Assembly (NCBI RefSeq): GCF_024704365.1
Contig: NZ_JAJDFY010000001.1
Coordinates: 725,001-789,000 of the forward strand
Direction: 5' to 3'
Length of the DNA: 64,000 nt
Source: Thermomonas sp. S9
GTDB lineage: Bacteria; Pseudomonadota; Gammaproteobacteria; Xanthomonadales; Xanthomonadaceae
Position numbers and translations under genes: made by a program
Shown: positions 1 through 12,038 of the stretch, in pieces
How positions within the stretch are numbered: position 1 is the stretch's first letter
How the letters are laid out: every line of letters starts with the position of its first letter
Notes under the pieces: generated by a model
What the model saw: the letters and a program-made list of their open reading frames with translations, nothing else
Told to the model about the DNA's origin: nothing
Database searches by the model: none

Positions 1-20
1 CGGCTGGATCACCTCCTTTT
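1..20 (+). rRNA. rrs: 16S rRNA, 3' terminal end only
   Basis: The window opens inside the last bases of a 16S rRNA gene. The anti-Shine-Dalgarno stretch CACCTCCTTT is visible at about 11-20, and the remainder of the gene lies upstream of the window. The exact mature 3' end is uncertain by a few bases. The tRNA-Ala, tRNA-Ile, 23S and 5S genes that follow on the same strand confirm a standard rRNA operon. Confidence 0.93.
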
Positions 21-118
21 GAGACATGGCAACGCATTGCCAGACGTCCGCACAAGTGACCTGCATTCAGAGAGCGTGATTCCACAGGGATCGCGTGTCC
101 CGCTCGCTGTTGAGGCAC

Positions 119-195
119 GGGGCCTTAGCTCAGCTGGGAGAGCACCTGCTTTGCAAGCAGGGGGGTCGTCGGTTCGATCCCGACAGGCTCCACCA
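119..195 (+). tRNA. tRNA-Ala (anticodon TGC)
   Basis: A cloverleaf can be folded by eye. The acceptor arm GGGGCCT (119-125) pairs with AGGCTCC (185-191), and CCA is encoded at 193-195. The anticodon TGC is at 152-154 in a seven-base loop closed by CCTGC/GCAGG. It lies in the 16S-23S spacer upstream of tRNA-Ile, the order seen in Xanthomonadaceae and opposite to E. coli. The run at 160-165 holds six G, giving 77 nt where most bacterial tRNA-Ala genes have 76. This may be a real variable-loop expansion or a homopolymer error. Confidence 0.96.
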
Positions 196-213
196 CTGAA
201 GGTAAAGACAGCT

Positions 214-290
<77 letters not shown>

Positions 291-344
291 CTCTGAATGA
301 CGCGCACACACACTTTGAAATGGCTGGGCAGTGTGGCCCGGTCA

Positions 345-356
345 TGTTCTTTGACA
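345..356 (+). promoter_or_regulatory. boxA antitermination site in the 16S-23S spacer
   Basis: The stretch TGTTCTTTGACA closely matches the bacterial rRNA boxA consensus TGCTCTTTAACA. It lies about 150 bases before the 23S gene, where a second boxA is normally found. There it would recruit NusB-NusE so that RNA polymerase transcribes the 23S gene without Rho termination. The assignment rests on motif and position. Confidence 0.7.
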
Positions 357-488
357 ATCGGGAAGAAGAGTCAAACGAGCGTTTGAGACGCAAGTCTTGC
401 AACGTGTCGAGGCTGAGGCGAGATGGCGGACGCCATCTTTATCAAGTGTGATAGTCGTACCATTCGCTGGGTACGTGTCGCTCCGAGG

Positions 489-504
489 CAACTTGGGGTG
501 ATAT

Positions 505-512
<8 letters not shown>
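489..512 (+). other. Left arm of pre-23S processing stem
   Basis: Positions 489-512 are complementary to 3356-3379 over 24 base pairs, with only one G-U wobble (at 496). The two arms flank and include the ends of 23S. This is the long stem expected to be cut by RNase III during maturation, and it helps to place the 23S ends near 505 and 3363. Confidence 0.75.
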
Positions 513-3363
<2,851 letters not shown>

Positions 3364-3567
3364 ATATCACCTCAAGTTGCTTCGGTTTTATGCGCATCCC
3401 TGCGCAAAAGCCTGCACGTCCGGTGCAGACTTTCCTGAAACCCGCAACCCTTGGCCTCGGCACGTTGCCGGCTTGCGACAAATGCTCGTCACTCTTCTTT
3501 CCCCCCTTGAGAGCGTGGCGCTGCTGCATGCGGATCCCTCCGCAACAGCCGGCGACCCTCCACCCTC

Positions 3568-3686
3568 TCCCTGGTGACAACAGCGCTGTGGTCCCACCCG
3601 ATCCCATCCCGAACTCGGAAGTGAAACACAGCTGCGCCGATGGTAGTGTGGTCCAAACCATGCAAGAGTAGGTCATCGCCAGGGCC
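3568..3686 (+). rRNA. rrf: 5S rRNA
   Basis: The interval contains the conserved 5S core, CCCATCCCGAACTCGGAAGT followed by the GCGCCGATGGTAGTGTGG helix. The closing helix CCCTGG (from 3569) pairs with CCAGGG (near 3679-3684). It follows 23S by about 200 bases, which hold only a small hairpin (TGCAC/GTGCA near 3413-3427) and no second tRNA. The termini are estimated from helix I. Confidence 0.93.
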
Positions 3687-3698
3687 TTATCCCCCAAA

Positions 3699-3727
3699 CC
3701 CCTCCCGCACCGGGAGGGGTTTTCCTT
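3699..3727 (+). terminator. Intrinsic terminator of the rRNA operon
   Basis: A nine-base-pair stem CCCCTCCCG (3699-3707) / CGGGAGGGG (3711-3719) with a three-base loop is followed by TTTT. It lies directly after 5S, and the AAA before the stem extends it further. It separates the operon from the converging MAPEG gene. Confidence 0.88.
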
Positions 3728-3777
3728 TGCGCGCTCAAAAACCGACCGGGGAAGCGGGGGCTGTGAACCGGAGAGTC

Positions 3778-4170
3778 TCAGCCCCCAACCTTGGCCGCGG
3801 CCAACACCATCAGCGCGACCACGCAGGCGAAACCGCCCAGCCAGCAGAGGCTGCGCAGGAGCGGCACCGCGGTGATGTAGAAGATTCCGTGCAACACGCG
3901 GAAGCCGATGAACGCCAGCGCCAGCCAGGCCACGTGCTGCGGTGTCACCTGCGCGAACTGCGCCATCAGCACCGCCGCGGCGAAGGCCGGGAAGGCCTCG
4001 AAGGCGTTGAGGTGGGCGTTGTAGGCATTGCGCACCCGGTAGCTGTCCTGGCGGGCGATCCAGCCGCGCGGGTCCTTGTTGTTGTAGCCGGGCACGCTGG
4101 TCTTGGCGATCACGGTCCAGAGGTAGGGCAGGCAGGCGGCGATCAGGACGCAGCAATAGGCGATGAACAT
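3778..4170 (-). CDS. MAPEG family membrane protein
   Basis: The product is 130 residues and consists largely of hydrophobic segments (about 1-20, 55-75, 80-100 and 105-127). The segment around residues 45-60 (RVRNAYNAHLNAFEAFPAF) is the hallmark of bacterial MAPEG proteins (membrane-associated eicosanoid/glutathione metabolism family), with the conserved N-x-x-E/F-type motif. It is an inner-membrane protein. Bacterial members are often annotated as possible glutathione transferases, but a substrate cannot be told from sequence. The gene is monocistronic, lying between the rRNA terminator and an M28 peptidase on the same strand. Confidence 0.85.
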   Translation of the reverse strand: MFIAYCCVLIAACLPYLWTVIAKTSVPGYNNKDPRGWIARQDSYRVRNAYNAHLNAFEAFPAFAAAVLMAQFAQVTPQHVAWLALAFIGFRVLHGIFYITAVPLLRSLCWLGGFACVVALMVLAAAKVGG

Positions 4171-4222
4171 GGGCGTGGCTCCCGGTGAATGGATGCCGGG
4201 AGTCTAGCCCGAAGCCGCTCGG

Positions 4223-5950
4223 TCATTGCCTGGGCATGGCAGCGGGGGCAGGCGGACGCATCGCGTCGCGCGCGGCCTCGAAGGGGCTGCCTGCGCGCCA
4301 CGTCGGCCATTGGCCGCTGTTGGCCAGGCCCGCGCCCACGGCATACAGCGCCTCCAGATCCTGCACGATGCCGTCCAGCTTCCAGGTCGCCGGATCGAAC
4401 TGGTCGGCCGGAGTGTGATAACGGTGCAGGGTGTAGTCGCGGTTGGCGGCTTCGCCCGCGGCGCGGCCGCCTTCCAGCAGATCCTCGCCGCTGTCGATGT
4501 ACAGCGCCGGGACGCCGGCCTTGGCGAAGTTGAAGTGGTCGGAGCGGAAATAGAAACCGGCCGCGGGGTTCGACTCTTCGCTGAGGCGTCGCCCCTGCTG
4601 GCGCAAGGCCTTCGCCAGCAGATCCTCCAGCTGCGAATTGCCCTTGCCGACCACGGTGATGTCGCGGGCCTTGCCGATCGGCGCCAGGGCGTCGATGTTG
4701 AACACGGCCACGGTCTTGGCCAGCGGGATCACCGGGTGGGTGACGTAATACTGCGAGCCGAGCAGGCCGGATTCCTCGAGGGTCACCGCCAGGAACAGGA
4801 TCGACCGCTTCGGTGGCGTCGGCGCATGCCGGAACGCTTCCGCCAGTTCCATTAGCGCGGCCACGCCGGTGGCGTTGTCCACCGCGCCGTTGTAGATGTT
4901 GTCGCCGGGTTCGCCTTCATGGGTGCCCAGGTGGTCCCAGTGCGCCATGTACACGATGGCCTCGTCCGCAGCCTCGCGGCCGGGCAGCAGGCCAAGCACG
5001 TTGCGCGACTGCGCGGTGCTGATCGTGCTGTCGAGGCGCAGAGAGGCGGCCGCGGGGAGGGGCACCGGCTTGAATCCGGGTTTGCCGGCCGCAGCGCGCA
5101 GCTTGGCCAGGTCCTGTCCTGCGGCCGCGAACAGCGCCTGGGCGGCCTCACCGGTGATCCAGCCCTGCACCGGCAGCCGCGGCGAAGGATCGGCCGCCAC
5201 CGGCAGGTCGTACTGCGGGCCCGACCAGGAATTGCGCACCACGTCCCAGCCGTACGAGGCCCCGGGCGCGTCATGAATGATCAGCGCCGCCGCGGCGCCC
5301 TGGCGCGCGGCTTCCTCGAATTTATAGGTCCAGCGCCCGTAGTAGGTCATCCGCTTGCCGTCGAACAGGCGTGGATCGCCGCTGGCGAAGCCGGGATCGT
5401 TGACCAGCATCACCACGGTCTTGCCGCGTACGTCCAGCCCGGCGTAATCGTTCCAGCCGCGTTCCGGGGCATTGATGCCGTAGCCGACGAAGACCAGCGG
5501 GCTGTCCTTGAGCTCCACGCGCGATTTCCCGCTGCGGGTGACGACCACCATGTCGGTGCCGAATGCGAGGTCCTGGCGGGTGTCGCCGATGGCCAGATGC
5601 AGCACCGTGGAAGGGTCGGCCACGCTGCGCACCATCGGTACCGTCTGGAACCAGTGCTCGCCGTTGCCCGGCTGCAGGCCGATGCGCGCGAACTGCGACT
5701 TGATGTATTCCACCGTCTTCTGTTCGCCCGGGCTGCCGGGCGCGCGGCCACCAAATTCATCCGACGCCAGGCGCTCCACGTGGGCGGCGAAATCGGCAGC
5801 CGCGATGGTGGGTTGGTAGGCGTGATCGCCAGCACGGGGCGCACTCACGGCGGCAGGCGCACCGGTGGCCGCCGTTGCCGCCGCGGTGCTGTCGTTCGAC
5901 GGCTGGCAAGCGCACAAGGCCAGGGGGAACAGCAGGAGTGGCAGACGCAT
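4223..5950 (-). CDS. M28 family zinc aminopeptidase, exported lipoprotein
   Basis: The 575-residue protein starts with a signal peptide ending in a lipobox-like LALCAC. It probably acts in the periplasm as a di-zinc exopeptidase that trims peptides from the N-terminus. A protease-associated (PA) insert spans roughly residues 120-290. The M28 core carries the metal-binding series in order: AHWDHLGTH (His and Asp), GAVDNATG (Asp), LEESGLLGS (general base and metal Glu), FNIDA (Asp) and RSDHFNF (His). All metal ligands are present, so it should be active. It is a single gene, with no operon partner closer than the VNGGI gene about 60 bases upstream on the same strand. Confidence 0.92.
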   Translation of the reverse strand: MRLPLLLFPLALCACQPSNDSTAAATAATGAPAAVSAPRAGDHAYQPTIAAADFAAHVERLASDEFGGRAPGSPGEQKTVEYIKSQFARIGLQPGNGEHWFQTVPMVRSVADPSTVLHLAIGDTRQDLAFGTDMVVVTRSGKSRVELKDSPLVFVGYGINAPERGWNDYAGLDVRGKTVVMLVNDPGFASGDPRLFDGKRMTYYGRWTYKFEEAARQGAAAALIIHDAPGASYGWDVVRNSWSGPQYDLPVAADPSPRLPVQGWITGEAAQALFAAAGQDLAKLRAAAGKPGFKPVPLPAAASLRLDSTISTAQSRNVLGLLPGREAADEAIVYMAHWDHLGTHEGEPGDNIYNGAVDNATGVAALMELAEAFRHAPTPPKRSILFLAVTLEESGLLGSQYYVTHPVIPLAKTVAVFNIDALAPIGKARDITVVGKGNSQLEDLLAKALRQQGRRLSEESNPAAGFYFRSDHFNFAKAGVPALYIDSGEDLLEGGRAAGEAANRDYTLHRYHTPADQFDPATWKLDGIVQDLEALYAVGAGLANSGQWPTWRAGSPFEAARDAMRPPAPAAMPRQ

Positions 5951-6009
5951 CGTGGGACTCCGGGAGCGGATGTCCCGCGATTCTAGGAGGATCCGGCCGG
6001 GCGCGGCAG

Positions 6010-6690
6010 TCAGTCGGCCGGCGGGTGCTCGCCGCGGTAGCGCACCACGCTGGCGCCGGTGACGCTGCCGATGCGGGCGCTGGCGTGCACGTACAGCCTC
6101 ACCTCGCGTTCGAACACCATCGGGCCTTCCACCACCGCCTCCGGGCCGATCACGATGCGCGGGATCTTGGGCTTGCCGAACAGCCCGTGCAGCGCGCCCT
6201 TCGGCTTTTCCACCAGGATGCCGCCGACTACCCGCGAGCCGCTGCCCACGGTGATGTCGCCGGTGACGGTCTCCACCCGGCCTTCGACCGTGCTGGCCTG
6301 CAGGGCGATCCCGCCGTTGACGGAGCTGACCTTGCCGCGCACCACGCCGCCGCGATCGAGGGCGATGCCGCCGTTGACGGTCTCCAGGTTGCCGTCGATG
6401 CGGGTGCGCTGGCCGAAGCGGATGCCCCCGTTGACGGTGGAGGCGCTGCGCAGGGTGACGTCATCGCCGGCAGTGATCCCGCCGTTCACGGTTTCCACGC
6501 CGCTGGCGCGGGCGCCGCGGCCGAGGGTGATGCCGCCGTTCACCGTCTCCAGCCGGCCGTAGGCCTGCCCGGCCTCCGCGACGATGCCGCCGTTGACCTT
6601 GTCGATGTCGCGCAGCGGGGGTTGCGCCTGCGGGGCGGCGAGCGCCACGCCGGAGGCGAGCAGGAACGTGCAGAGCAACAGGGGTTTCAT
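6010..6690 (-). CDS. Exported VNGGI-repeat protein of unknown function
   Basis: The 226-residue product has a signal peptide (about 1-18). From residue 30 to 130 it repeats a motif of the form ETVNGGI-x(2-4)-G every 18-22 residues: VNGGI recurs six times and is followed by a degenerate VTGDI. Regular spacing of small residues with alternating V/I suggests a right-handed beta-helix. The C-terminal third ([21 protein letters not shown]) also looks like beta-helix rungs, recalling polymer-forming or bactofilin-like folds. No catalytic motif is visible. It lies divergently from gpmI. Structural, adhesive or scaffold roles are guesses; the fold inference is moderately strong. Confidence 0.75.
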   Translation of the reverse strand: MKPLLLCTFLLASGVALAAPQAQPPLRDIDKVNGGIVAEAGQAYGRLETVNGGITLGRGARASGVETVNGGITAGDDVTLRSASTVNGGIRFGQRTRIDGNLETVNGGIALDRGGVVRGKVSSVNGGIALQASTVEGRVETVTGDITVGSGSRVVGGILVEKPKGALHGLFGKPKIPRIVIGPEAVVEGPMVFEREVRLYVHASARIGSVTGASVVRYRGEHPPAD

Positions 6691-6795
6691 CGGGCCTCCC
6701 GGCCATGGGGATGTGCCTGCTGGGATGCGGCGGGACGGCGCAGGGTTTACACGCCGCTACAATCACGCATCCGCCGAACCTCCCCGGAGTGCCCC

Positions 6796-8339
6796 GTGTC
6801 CATTGCCGCCGCCCCGCGCCCCAGGCCCGTCGTCCTGCTGATCCTGGATGGCTGGGGCCACCGCGAGGAGACTGCGGACAACGCGCTGGCGCTGGCCGAA
6901 CTGCCGCACTGGCGCGGCCTGCTGGCGAACTGCCCGCACACGCTGATCCATACCGAAGGCAAGTACGTCGGGCTGCCGGACGGGCAGATGGGCAATTCCG
7001 AGGTTGGCCACATGAACCTCGGCGCCGGCCGCATCGTGTATCAGGACCTGACCCGGGTGGATGCCGCGATCGAGGACGGTAGCTTCTTCGCCAATCCCGA
7101 GCTGACCGCCGCCTGCGCGGCGGCCAAGGCCGACGGCGGCACCCTGCACGTCATGGGACTGCTTTCGCCCGGCGGCGTGCAAGCCACGAACGCCATATCT
7201 TCGCGATGCTGGAGCTGGCCCACCGTGCCGGCGTGCCGGATGTGGCCGTGCATGCCTTCCTGGACGGCCGCGATACCCCGCCGCAATCGGCGCGCGCCAG
7301 TCTGGAAGCCTTGCAGGCGCTGTGCGCGCGGCTGGGCAATGCGCGCATCGCGAGCCTCGGCGGCCGCTATTTCGCGATGGACCGCGACCAGCGCTGGGAC
7401 CGCGTACGGCGCGCGTGGGACGCGATCGTCGAGGCGCGGGCCGAATACCGCGCCGGCGATGCGCTGGCGGCGCTGGAGGCGGCCTATGCCCGCGGCGAGA
7501 CCGACGAATTCGTCGTGCCTACCGTGCTCGATGGCGCCCGGCCAATGCGCGACGGCGATGCGGTGGTGTTCATGAACTTCCGCGCCGATCGCGCGCGCCA
7601 GCTCACTGCGGCGTTCGTCGATCCCGCGTTCGACGGGTTCTCCGCGCGCCGGCCGGCGCTGGCGCGGTTCGTCTGCCTGACCGAATACGACGTCCGCCTG
7701 CCGGCGCCGGTGGCGTTCGCCCCGGACGATCTGCGCCAGACTTTCGGAGAAGTGGTGGCGGAGGCGGGCCTGGCCCAGCTGCGCATCGCCGAGACCGAGA
7801 AGTACGCGCACGTCACCTTCTTCTTCAGCGGCGGGCGCGAGGTGCCGTTCCCCGGCGAGGAGCGCATCCTCATCCCCAGCCCGAAAGTGGCCACCTACGA
7901 CCTGCAGCCGGAGATGAGCTGCCCGGAGCTGACCGGGCGGCTGGTGGAGGCGATCGCCAGCGGGCGTTTCGACGCCATCGTCTGCAATATCGCCAACCCC
8001 GACATGGTCGGCCACAGCGGCATCCTGCAGGCGGCGATCCGCGCCGCCGAGGCGGTGGACGTGGCGATCGGGCGGATCACAGCGGCGGTGCGTGCGGCCG
8101 GCGGTGCGCTGGTCATCACCGCCGACCACGGCAACCTGGAAATGATGCGCGATCCCGTGACCGGCCAGCCGCACACCGCGCACACGGTCGGTCCGGTGCC
8201 GCTGGTGTACGTGGGCGAGCGCCCGGCCCGCCTGCGCGAAGGCGGCGCCCTGCGCGACGTGGCGCCGACCCTGCTCGACCTGATGCGGCTGCCGCAGCCG
8301 GCCGCGATGACCGGGCGCAGCCTGCTGCTGCCGGCCTGA
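6796..8339 (+). pseudogene. gpmI: 2,3-bisphosphoglycerate-independent phosphoglycerate mutase, frameshifted
   Basis: GpmI interconverts 3- and 2-phosphoglycerate in glycolysis and gluconeogenesis using two Mn ions. The best start is GTG at 6796 ([20 protein letters not shown]). [14 protein letters not shown] carries the phosphoserine region, and the metal-ligand motif TADHGN lies near the C-terminus. The frame breaks near 7181, where one base is missing inside the expected GGVHSH segment; adding one C restores a 514-residue protein of normal family length. Because the remainder is intact and the enzyme is central, a sequencing deletion is the likely cause. The stop overlaps the envC start (TGATG). 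Confidence 0.9.
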
Positions 8340-9553
8340 TGCGCCGGCTGGCCGCCAGCGTCGCCTGCTGCCTGCTATTCGCCGCGGGCGGCCTGCGTGC
8401 GCAGGAGGCGAAAGATGCGAAAGAGGCCGAGCAGCGCCTGCAGAGCGTGCGCGGCGAATTGCGCGAGGTGGCGGCGCAGCGGCGCAAGCTGGAAAACCAG
8501 CGCGGCCAGGCCAGCCAGCGCCTGCGCGAAGCCGATGAGCAGGTGGGCAGCACCCAGCGCGCCCTGCAGCAGACCCAGGCGCAGTTGCAGCAGGATGCGC
8601 AGGAATTGGCGCGCCTGCAGGCCGAGCGCGGGCGCCAGGCCGAGGCGCTGGCGGCGCGCCGGGCCGAGCTCGCGCGCCTGCTGCGCGCCGCGCAGGTGGC
8701 CGGCGATGCGCCTGCATTGAAGGCGTTGCTGGCGCAGGATCGGGTGGCCGACGGTGAGCGTGAGCTCGCCTACCAAGGCTATCTGCAGCGCGCGCAGGCT
8801 GCGCGCATCCGGGAGTTGGGCGAGGAGATCGCGCACCTGCAGGGGCTGGAAGACGAGATTACCCGCCGCCAGCGGGCGATGGAGGCGGCGCGCCGGCAGC
8901 AGGCCCGCCAGCTGGCGCAGCTGCAGCAGGCGCGGCAACAGCGCGCCGGCCTGCTGGCCAAGCTGGACCACCAGTACAAGGATCGCAGCGCGCGCGAACA
9001 GGCGCTGGGGCAGGACGCCAAGGCCCTGCAGCAGTTGCTGGCGCAGCTGCGCGCGGCGGCGGCCAGGGCGGCGCGCGAGGCCGCGCAGGCCAAGGCGGAG
9101 GCCGAGCGCCAGGCGCGTGCCAGCGGCAAGCCGGTGCCGCGGCCGACGGTGGCCAGTGCGCCGGCCCTGCGCGTCGGCGGCTTGAGCTGGCCGGTCGCCG
9201 GGGGCCTGCTGGCCGGCTATGCCGGGCGGTTGCCGGATGGCCGCCGCAGCGACGGCGTGCTGATCGCTGCCGGTGCCGGAACCCCGGTGAAGGCGGTGGC
9301 CGACGGCACCGTGGTGTTCGCCGACTGGATGACCGGCTACGGCAACATCCTCATCATCGATCACGGCAATGGCTACATGAGCCTGTACGCGCACAACGAC
9401 AGCCTGCTGCGCAGCGCCGGCGATGCGGTGCGGCGCGGCGATGCGGTGGCCACCGTCGGCACCTCCGGCGGGCAGGCGGTGCCCGCCTTGTACTTCGAAC
9501 TGCGCCACAACGGCGCGCCCGTCAACCCCGCGGCCTGGCTGAGCCGGCAATGA
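8339..9553 (+). CDS. envC: Murein hydrolase activator EnvC
   Basis: The 404-residue exported protein has a signal peptide (1-21), a long charged coiled coil (about 25-270) rich in Q, R, E and L, and a C-terminal LytM domain (about 300-400). Family members sit in the periplasm, bind FtsEX through the coiled coil and switch on the amidases AmiA/AmiB at division. The LytM domain is degenerate: the usual HxxxD zinc site reads RRSDGV, while YFELRHNG remains, as expected for an activator rather than an active endopeptidase. ATG at 8339 overlaps the gpmI stop, so the two are probably co-transcribed, an arrangement also seen in other gammaproteobacteria. Confidence 0.92.
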   Translation: MRRLAASVACCLLFAAGGLRAQEAKDAKEAEQRLQSVRGELREVAAQRRKLENQRGQASQRLREADEQVGSTQRALQQTQAQLQQDAQELARLQAERGRQAEALAARRAELARLLRAAQVAGDAPALKALLAQDRVADGERELAYQGYLQRAQAARIRELGEEIAHLQGLEDEITRRQRAMEAARRQQARQLAQLQQARQQRAGLLAKLDHQYKDRSAREQALGQDAKALQQLLAQLRAAAARAAREAAQAKAEAERQARASGKPVPRPTVASAPALRVGGLSWPVAGGLLAGYAGRLPDGRRSDGVLIAAGAGTPVKAVADGTVVFADWMTGYGNILIIDHGNGYMSLYAHNDSLLRSAGDAVRRGDAVATVGTSGGQAVPALYFELRHNGAPVNPAAWLSRQ

Positions 9554-9676
9554 CAGCGCCGGCGTGCCGCGCGCCGCGTTCGCAGGCAAGATGAGGGGAA
9601 CCACGCCGGCGTGCACGGGTCGAACGGCGATCATCGGCGTTTTGCGGGTGCGGTCGCCGGTTTCACCGGCAATATC

Positions 9677-9712
9677 ACCAGCAATTCCACCAGCAATTCC
9701 ACCAGGGATTCC
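9677..9712 (+). repeat. Three tandem 12-bp units upstream of the S41 protease gene
   Basis: The unit ACCAGCAATTCC occurs twice exactly (9677-9688 and 9689-9700) and once with two changes (ACCAGGGATTCC, 9701-9712). It lies in the 176-base gap between envC and the protease start. Read as protein it would be Asn/Ser/Thr-rich, but no supported start precedes it. It may be untranslated leader of the following gene or a slippage-prone tract. Confidence 0.7.
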
Positions 9713-9729
9713 ATCAGCGGGAGCACTGC

Positions 9730-11164
9730 ATGCGGACCAGGCCACTTTCCCTTCTCATCGCGCTGGCGCTTGCCGCATCCCCGCTGCTGGCCGTGGCGCA
9801 GCAGGTTGCGCCCGCGCCGGCAGCGGACGCCGCGCCGCCGCCGGTGCAGGACGATGGCGAGGACCCGGACGTGGCCGCGCTGGCGGCCTCCAAGGTGCCG
9901 CTGGAGGAGATCCGCCGCTACGTCACCGTGTACAACGCGATCAAGCAGGCTTACGTGGACCCGGTGGACGACCACACCCTGATGCAGTCGGCGGTGCGCG
10001 GGTTGCTGTTCAACCTCGACCCGCACAGTGCCTATCTGGAGAGGGCCGATGCCGAGGACTTCGACGAGCAGACCCGCGGCGCCTACGACGGCGTCGGCGT
10101 GCAGCTGCAGCAGCTGCCGGACGGCAGCCTGCGCGTGATCGCGCCGCTGGACGACAGCCCGGCCGCGCGCGCCGGGCTGCGCAGCGGCGACCGCATCGTG
10201 GCGATCGATGGCAAGCTGCTGCTGCCCGGCCAGAGCGACGGTTCCGCGCCGCTGCGTGGCAGGGCCGGCACCAAGGTGGTGGTGAAGGTGGTGCGCGAGG
10301 GCGTGCGCGAGCCGTTCGACCTCAGCCTGGTGCGCGACACCATCCGTACCGCCAGCGTGCGCTCGCGGATGCTGGAGCCGGGCTTCGGCTACATCCGCAT
10401 CGCCAGTTTCCAGGCCGATACCGCCGCCGATTTCGTCAAGCAGCTCGATGCCCTGCAAAAGCCCGCGCCGCTGCGCGGGCTGGTGATCGACCTGCGCAGC
10501 AACCCCGGCGGACTGCTGGTGGGCGCGGTGCAGATCGCCGATGAGCTGCTGGACAGCGGCAACATCGTCAGCACCCGCGGGCGCGAGGCGATCGGCACCA
10601 CCCGCTTCGATGCCACCCCCGGGCGACCGCCTGCACGGCGCGCCGGTGGTGGTGCTGGTGGATGCCGGTTCGGCCAGCGCCGCCGAGGTGCTGGCCGGCG
10701 CGCTGCACGACAACAGGCGCGCGCGGGTGGTGGGCAGCCGCACCTTCGGCAAGGGCTCGGTGCAGACCCTGCTGCCGCTGGACAACGGCGATGCGGTAAA
10801 GCTCACCACCGCGCGCTACTACACCCCCAGCGGGCATTCGATCCAGGCACTGGGAATCACGCCGGACGCGGTCCTGCATCCCGAGGACGGCCTGCGCCGG
10901 CCGGCGCCGATCAGCGAGGCGGAGCTGCCCGGCCATCTCGCCGCCGAGGCGGGTGCGATGGAAGGCGACAACGCCGGCGAGGTGCTGCCCGGGCAGAAGC
11001 CGATCGATGCCGCCCTGCGCGAACTCAAGGCGATGGCCGGGATCGCGCCGGTGCCAGCCCCCGTGGCCAAGCCGCCGCGCGGCAAGCCCGTGCCCGCCCC
11101 GTCGGCAACGTCCCCGGCCCCGGCCAAGCCCGGGGCGAAGCCCGCCCCGGCAACGCCTCAATAG
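9730..11164 (+). pseudogene. C-terminal processing protease (S41 family, CtpA-like), frameshifted
   Basis: This is a periplasmic serine protease of the tail-specific (S41A) family. A signal peptide (1-25) precedes an N-terminal helical part, a PDZ domain (about 110-190, RAGLRSGDRIVAIDGK) and the catalytic core with the nucleophile in [10 protein letters not shown] and the base in GKGSVQT. The C-terminus is an Ala/Pro/Lys-rich tail. The frame is lost at the C-run 10616-10620, where one extra C is present; removing it gives 477 residues. Both halves are conserved, so a homopolymer insertion error is likely. Periplasmic C-terminal proteases are often encoded beside envC, consistent with an envelope-maturation role. 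Confidence 0.88.
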
Positions 11165-11851
11165 CCGCGCTGGCGGCGCAGGCGGCGCGCGATCGCCGCC
11201 TTGGTCAGCAGCGCGAACACGACCCCGAACAGGAAGCCGGCGATATGCGCCGGCCAGGCCACCGCGCCGAAGGCCGGGCCGGCATAGGCAAACCCGACCT
11301 GCAGCAGCGCCCACAGGCCGATCAGCAGGAACGCCGGCACCCGCACGAACTGCAGGAACAGGCCCAGCGGCAGCACCACGCCCAGGCGCGCGCCGGGGAG
11401 CAGGGCCAGATAGGCGCCGATCAGGGCCGAGACCGCGCCGCTGGCGCCGATGATGATGCGGTCCGGCGCTTCGATTGCCAGCACCGCGGCCAGATTGGCC
11501 ACCGCGCCGCCGAGCAGGAACAGCAGCAGCAGCCGCGTGCCGCCCATCACCCGTTCCGCCGGCAGCCCGAAGATCAGCAGGAACACCAGGTTGCCCAGCA
11601 GGTGCAGTCAGTCGGCGTGCAGGAACAGGGCCGAGACCAGACGCAGCGCGCTGCCGTCGGCCAGCGCCCGCCGCCAGTCGTCCACGCTGTCCAGGCCGCC
11701 GCTGAGCACGCCCCAGTCCAGTGCGGTGGCCAGGCTGCCGGCCGGCGCATGCAGGGCGGCCAGCACGTAGGCCAGTCCACAGCAGGGCGAACAGGGTAGG
11801 AGTGGCCCACACGAAATGACGCTGCGGGCGGGGTGGGATGGCGACGAACAT
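11158..11851 (-). pseudogene. Rhomboid family intramembrane serine protease, two lesions
   Basis: The repaired product is about 230 residues with six membrane segments. Rhomboid signatures are clear: FLHAD-W-LHLLGN in the second segment, catalytic Ser in IIGASGAVS and catalytic His in PAHIAGFLFG. Two defects break it. There is one extra base near 11776, after MFVAIPPRPQRHFVWATP..LLW, and a TGA at 11608-11610 replaces the expected Trp between HAD and LHLLGN. A frameshift plus a nonsense change could be true decay, although the C-terminal 140 residues remain undamaged. The 3' end overlaps the converging S41 gene by seven bases. Confidence 0.85.
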
Positions 11852-12038
11852 GCGGGGCCGTGGCGGGCCGGAGGAATTGTTAGAGCAGGGTTAAAGTTTG
11901 CGGTATAGTCGCATACGGCGACGTACGTGGAGGGGGAACTCCGGTGCGCGCACACGCGACGCGTGCGCCCGGCGATCTTCGCCGATCGCTGCTGGCAACA
12001 CAAAACCATACCGCTCTAGCATTCGGAGACACATCACA

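Noticed and set aside
5875-7575. A 566-codon frame running from the M28 peptidase promoter into gpmI
   Set aside because: Only the part after GTG 6796 shows gpmI similarity. Upstream residues are low-complexity antisense of the VNGGI gene.
9564-9720. The tandem 12-bp units as a CRISPR array or as part of a longer protein
   Set aside because: There are no spacers, the units are directly adjacent and no cas genes are present. No supported start codon precedes them in a conserved frame.
10612-10625. Programmed frameshifting in the S41 protease gene
   Set aside because: The C-run lacks a slippery heptamer with a stimulatory structure, and similar single-base breaks occur across many unrelated genes in the window, which favours sequencing error.
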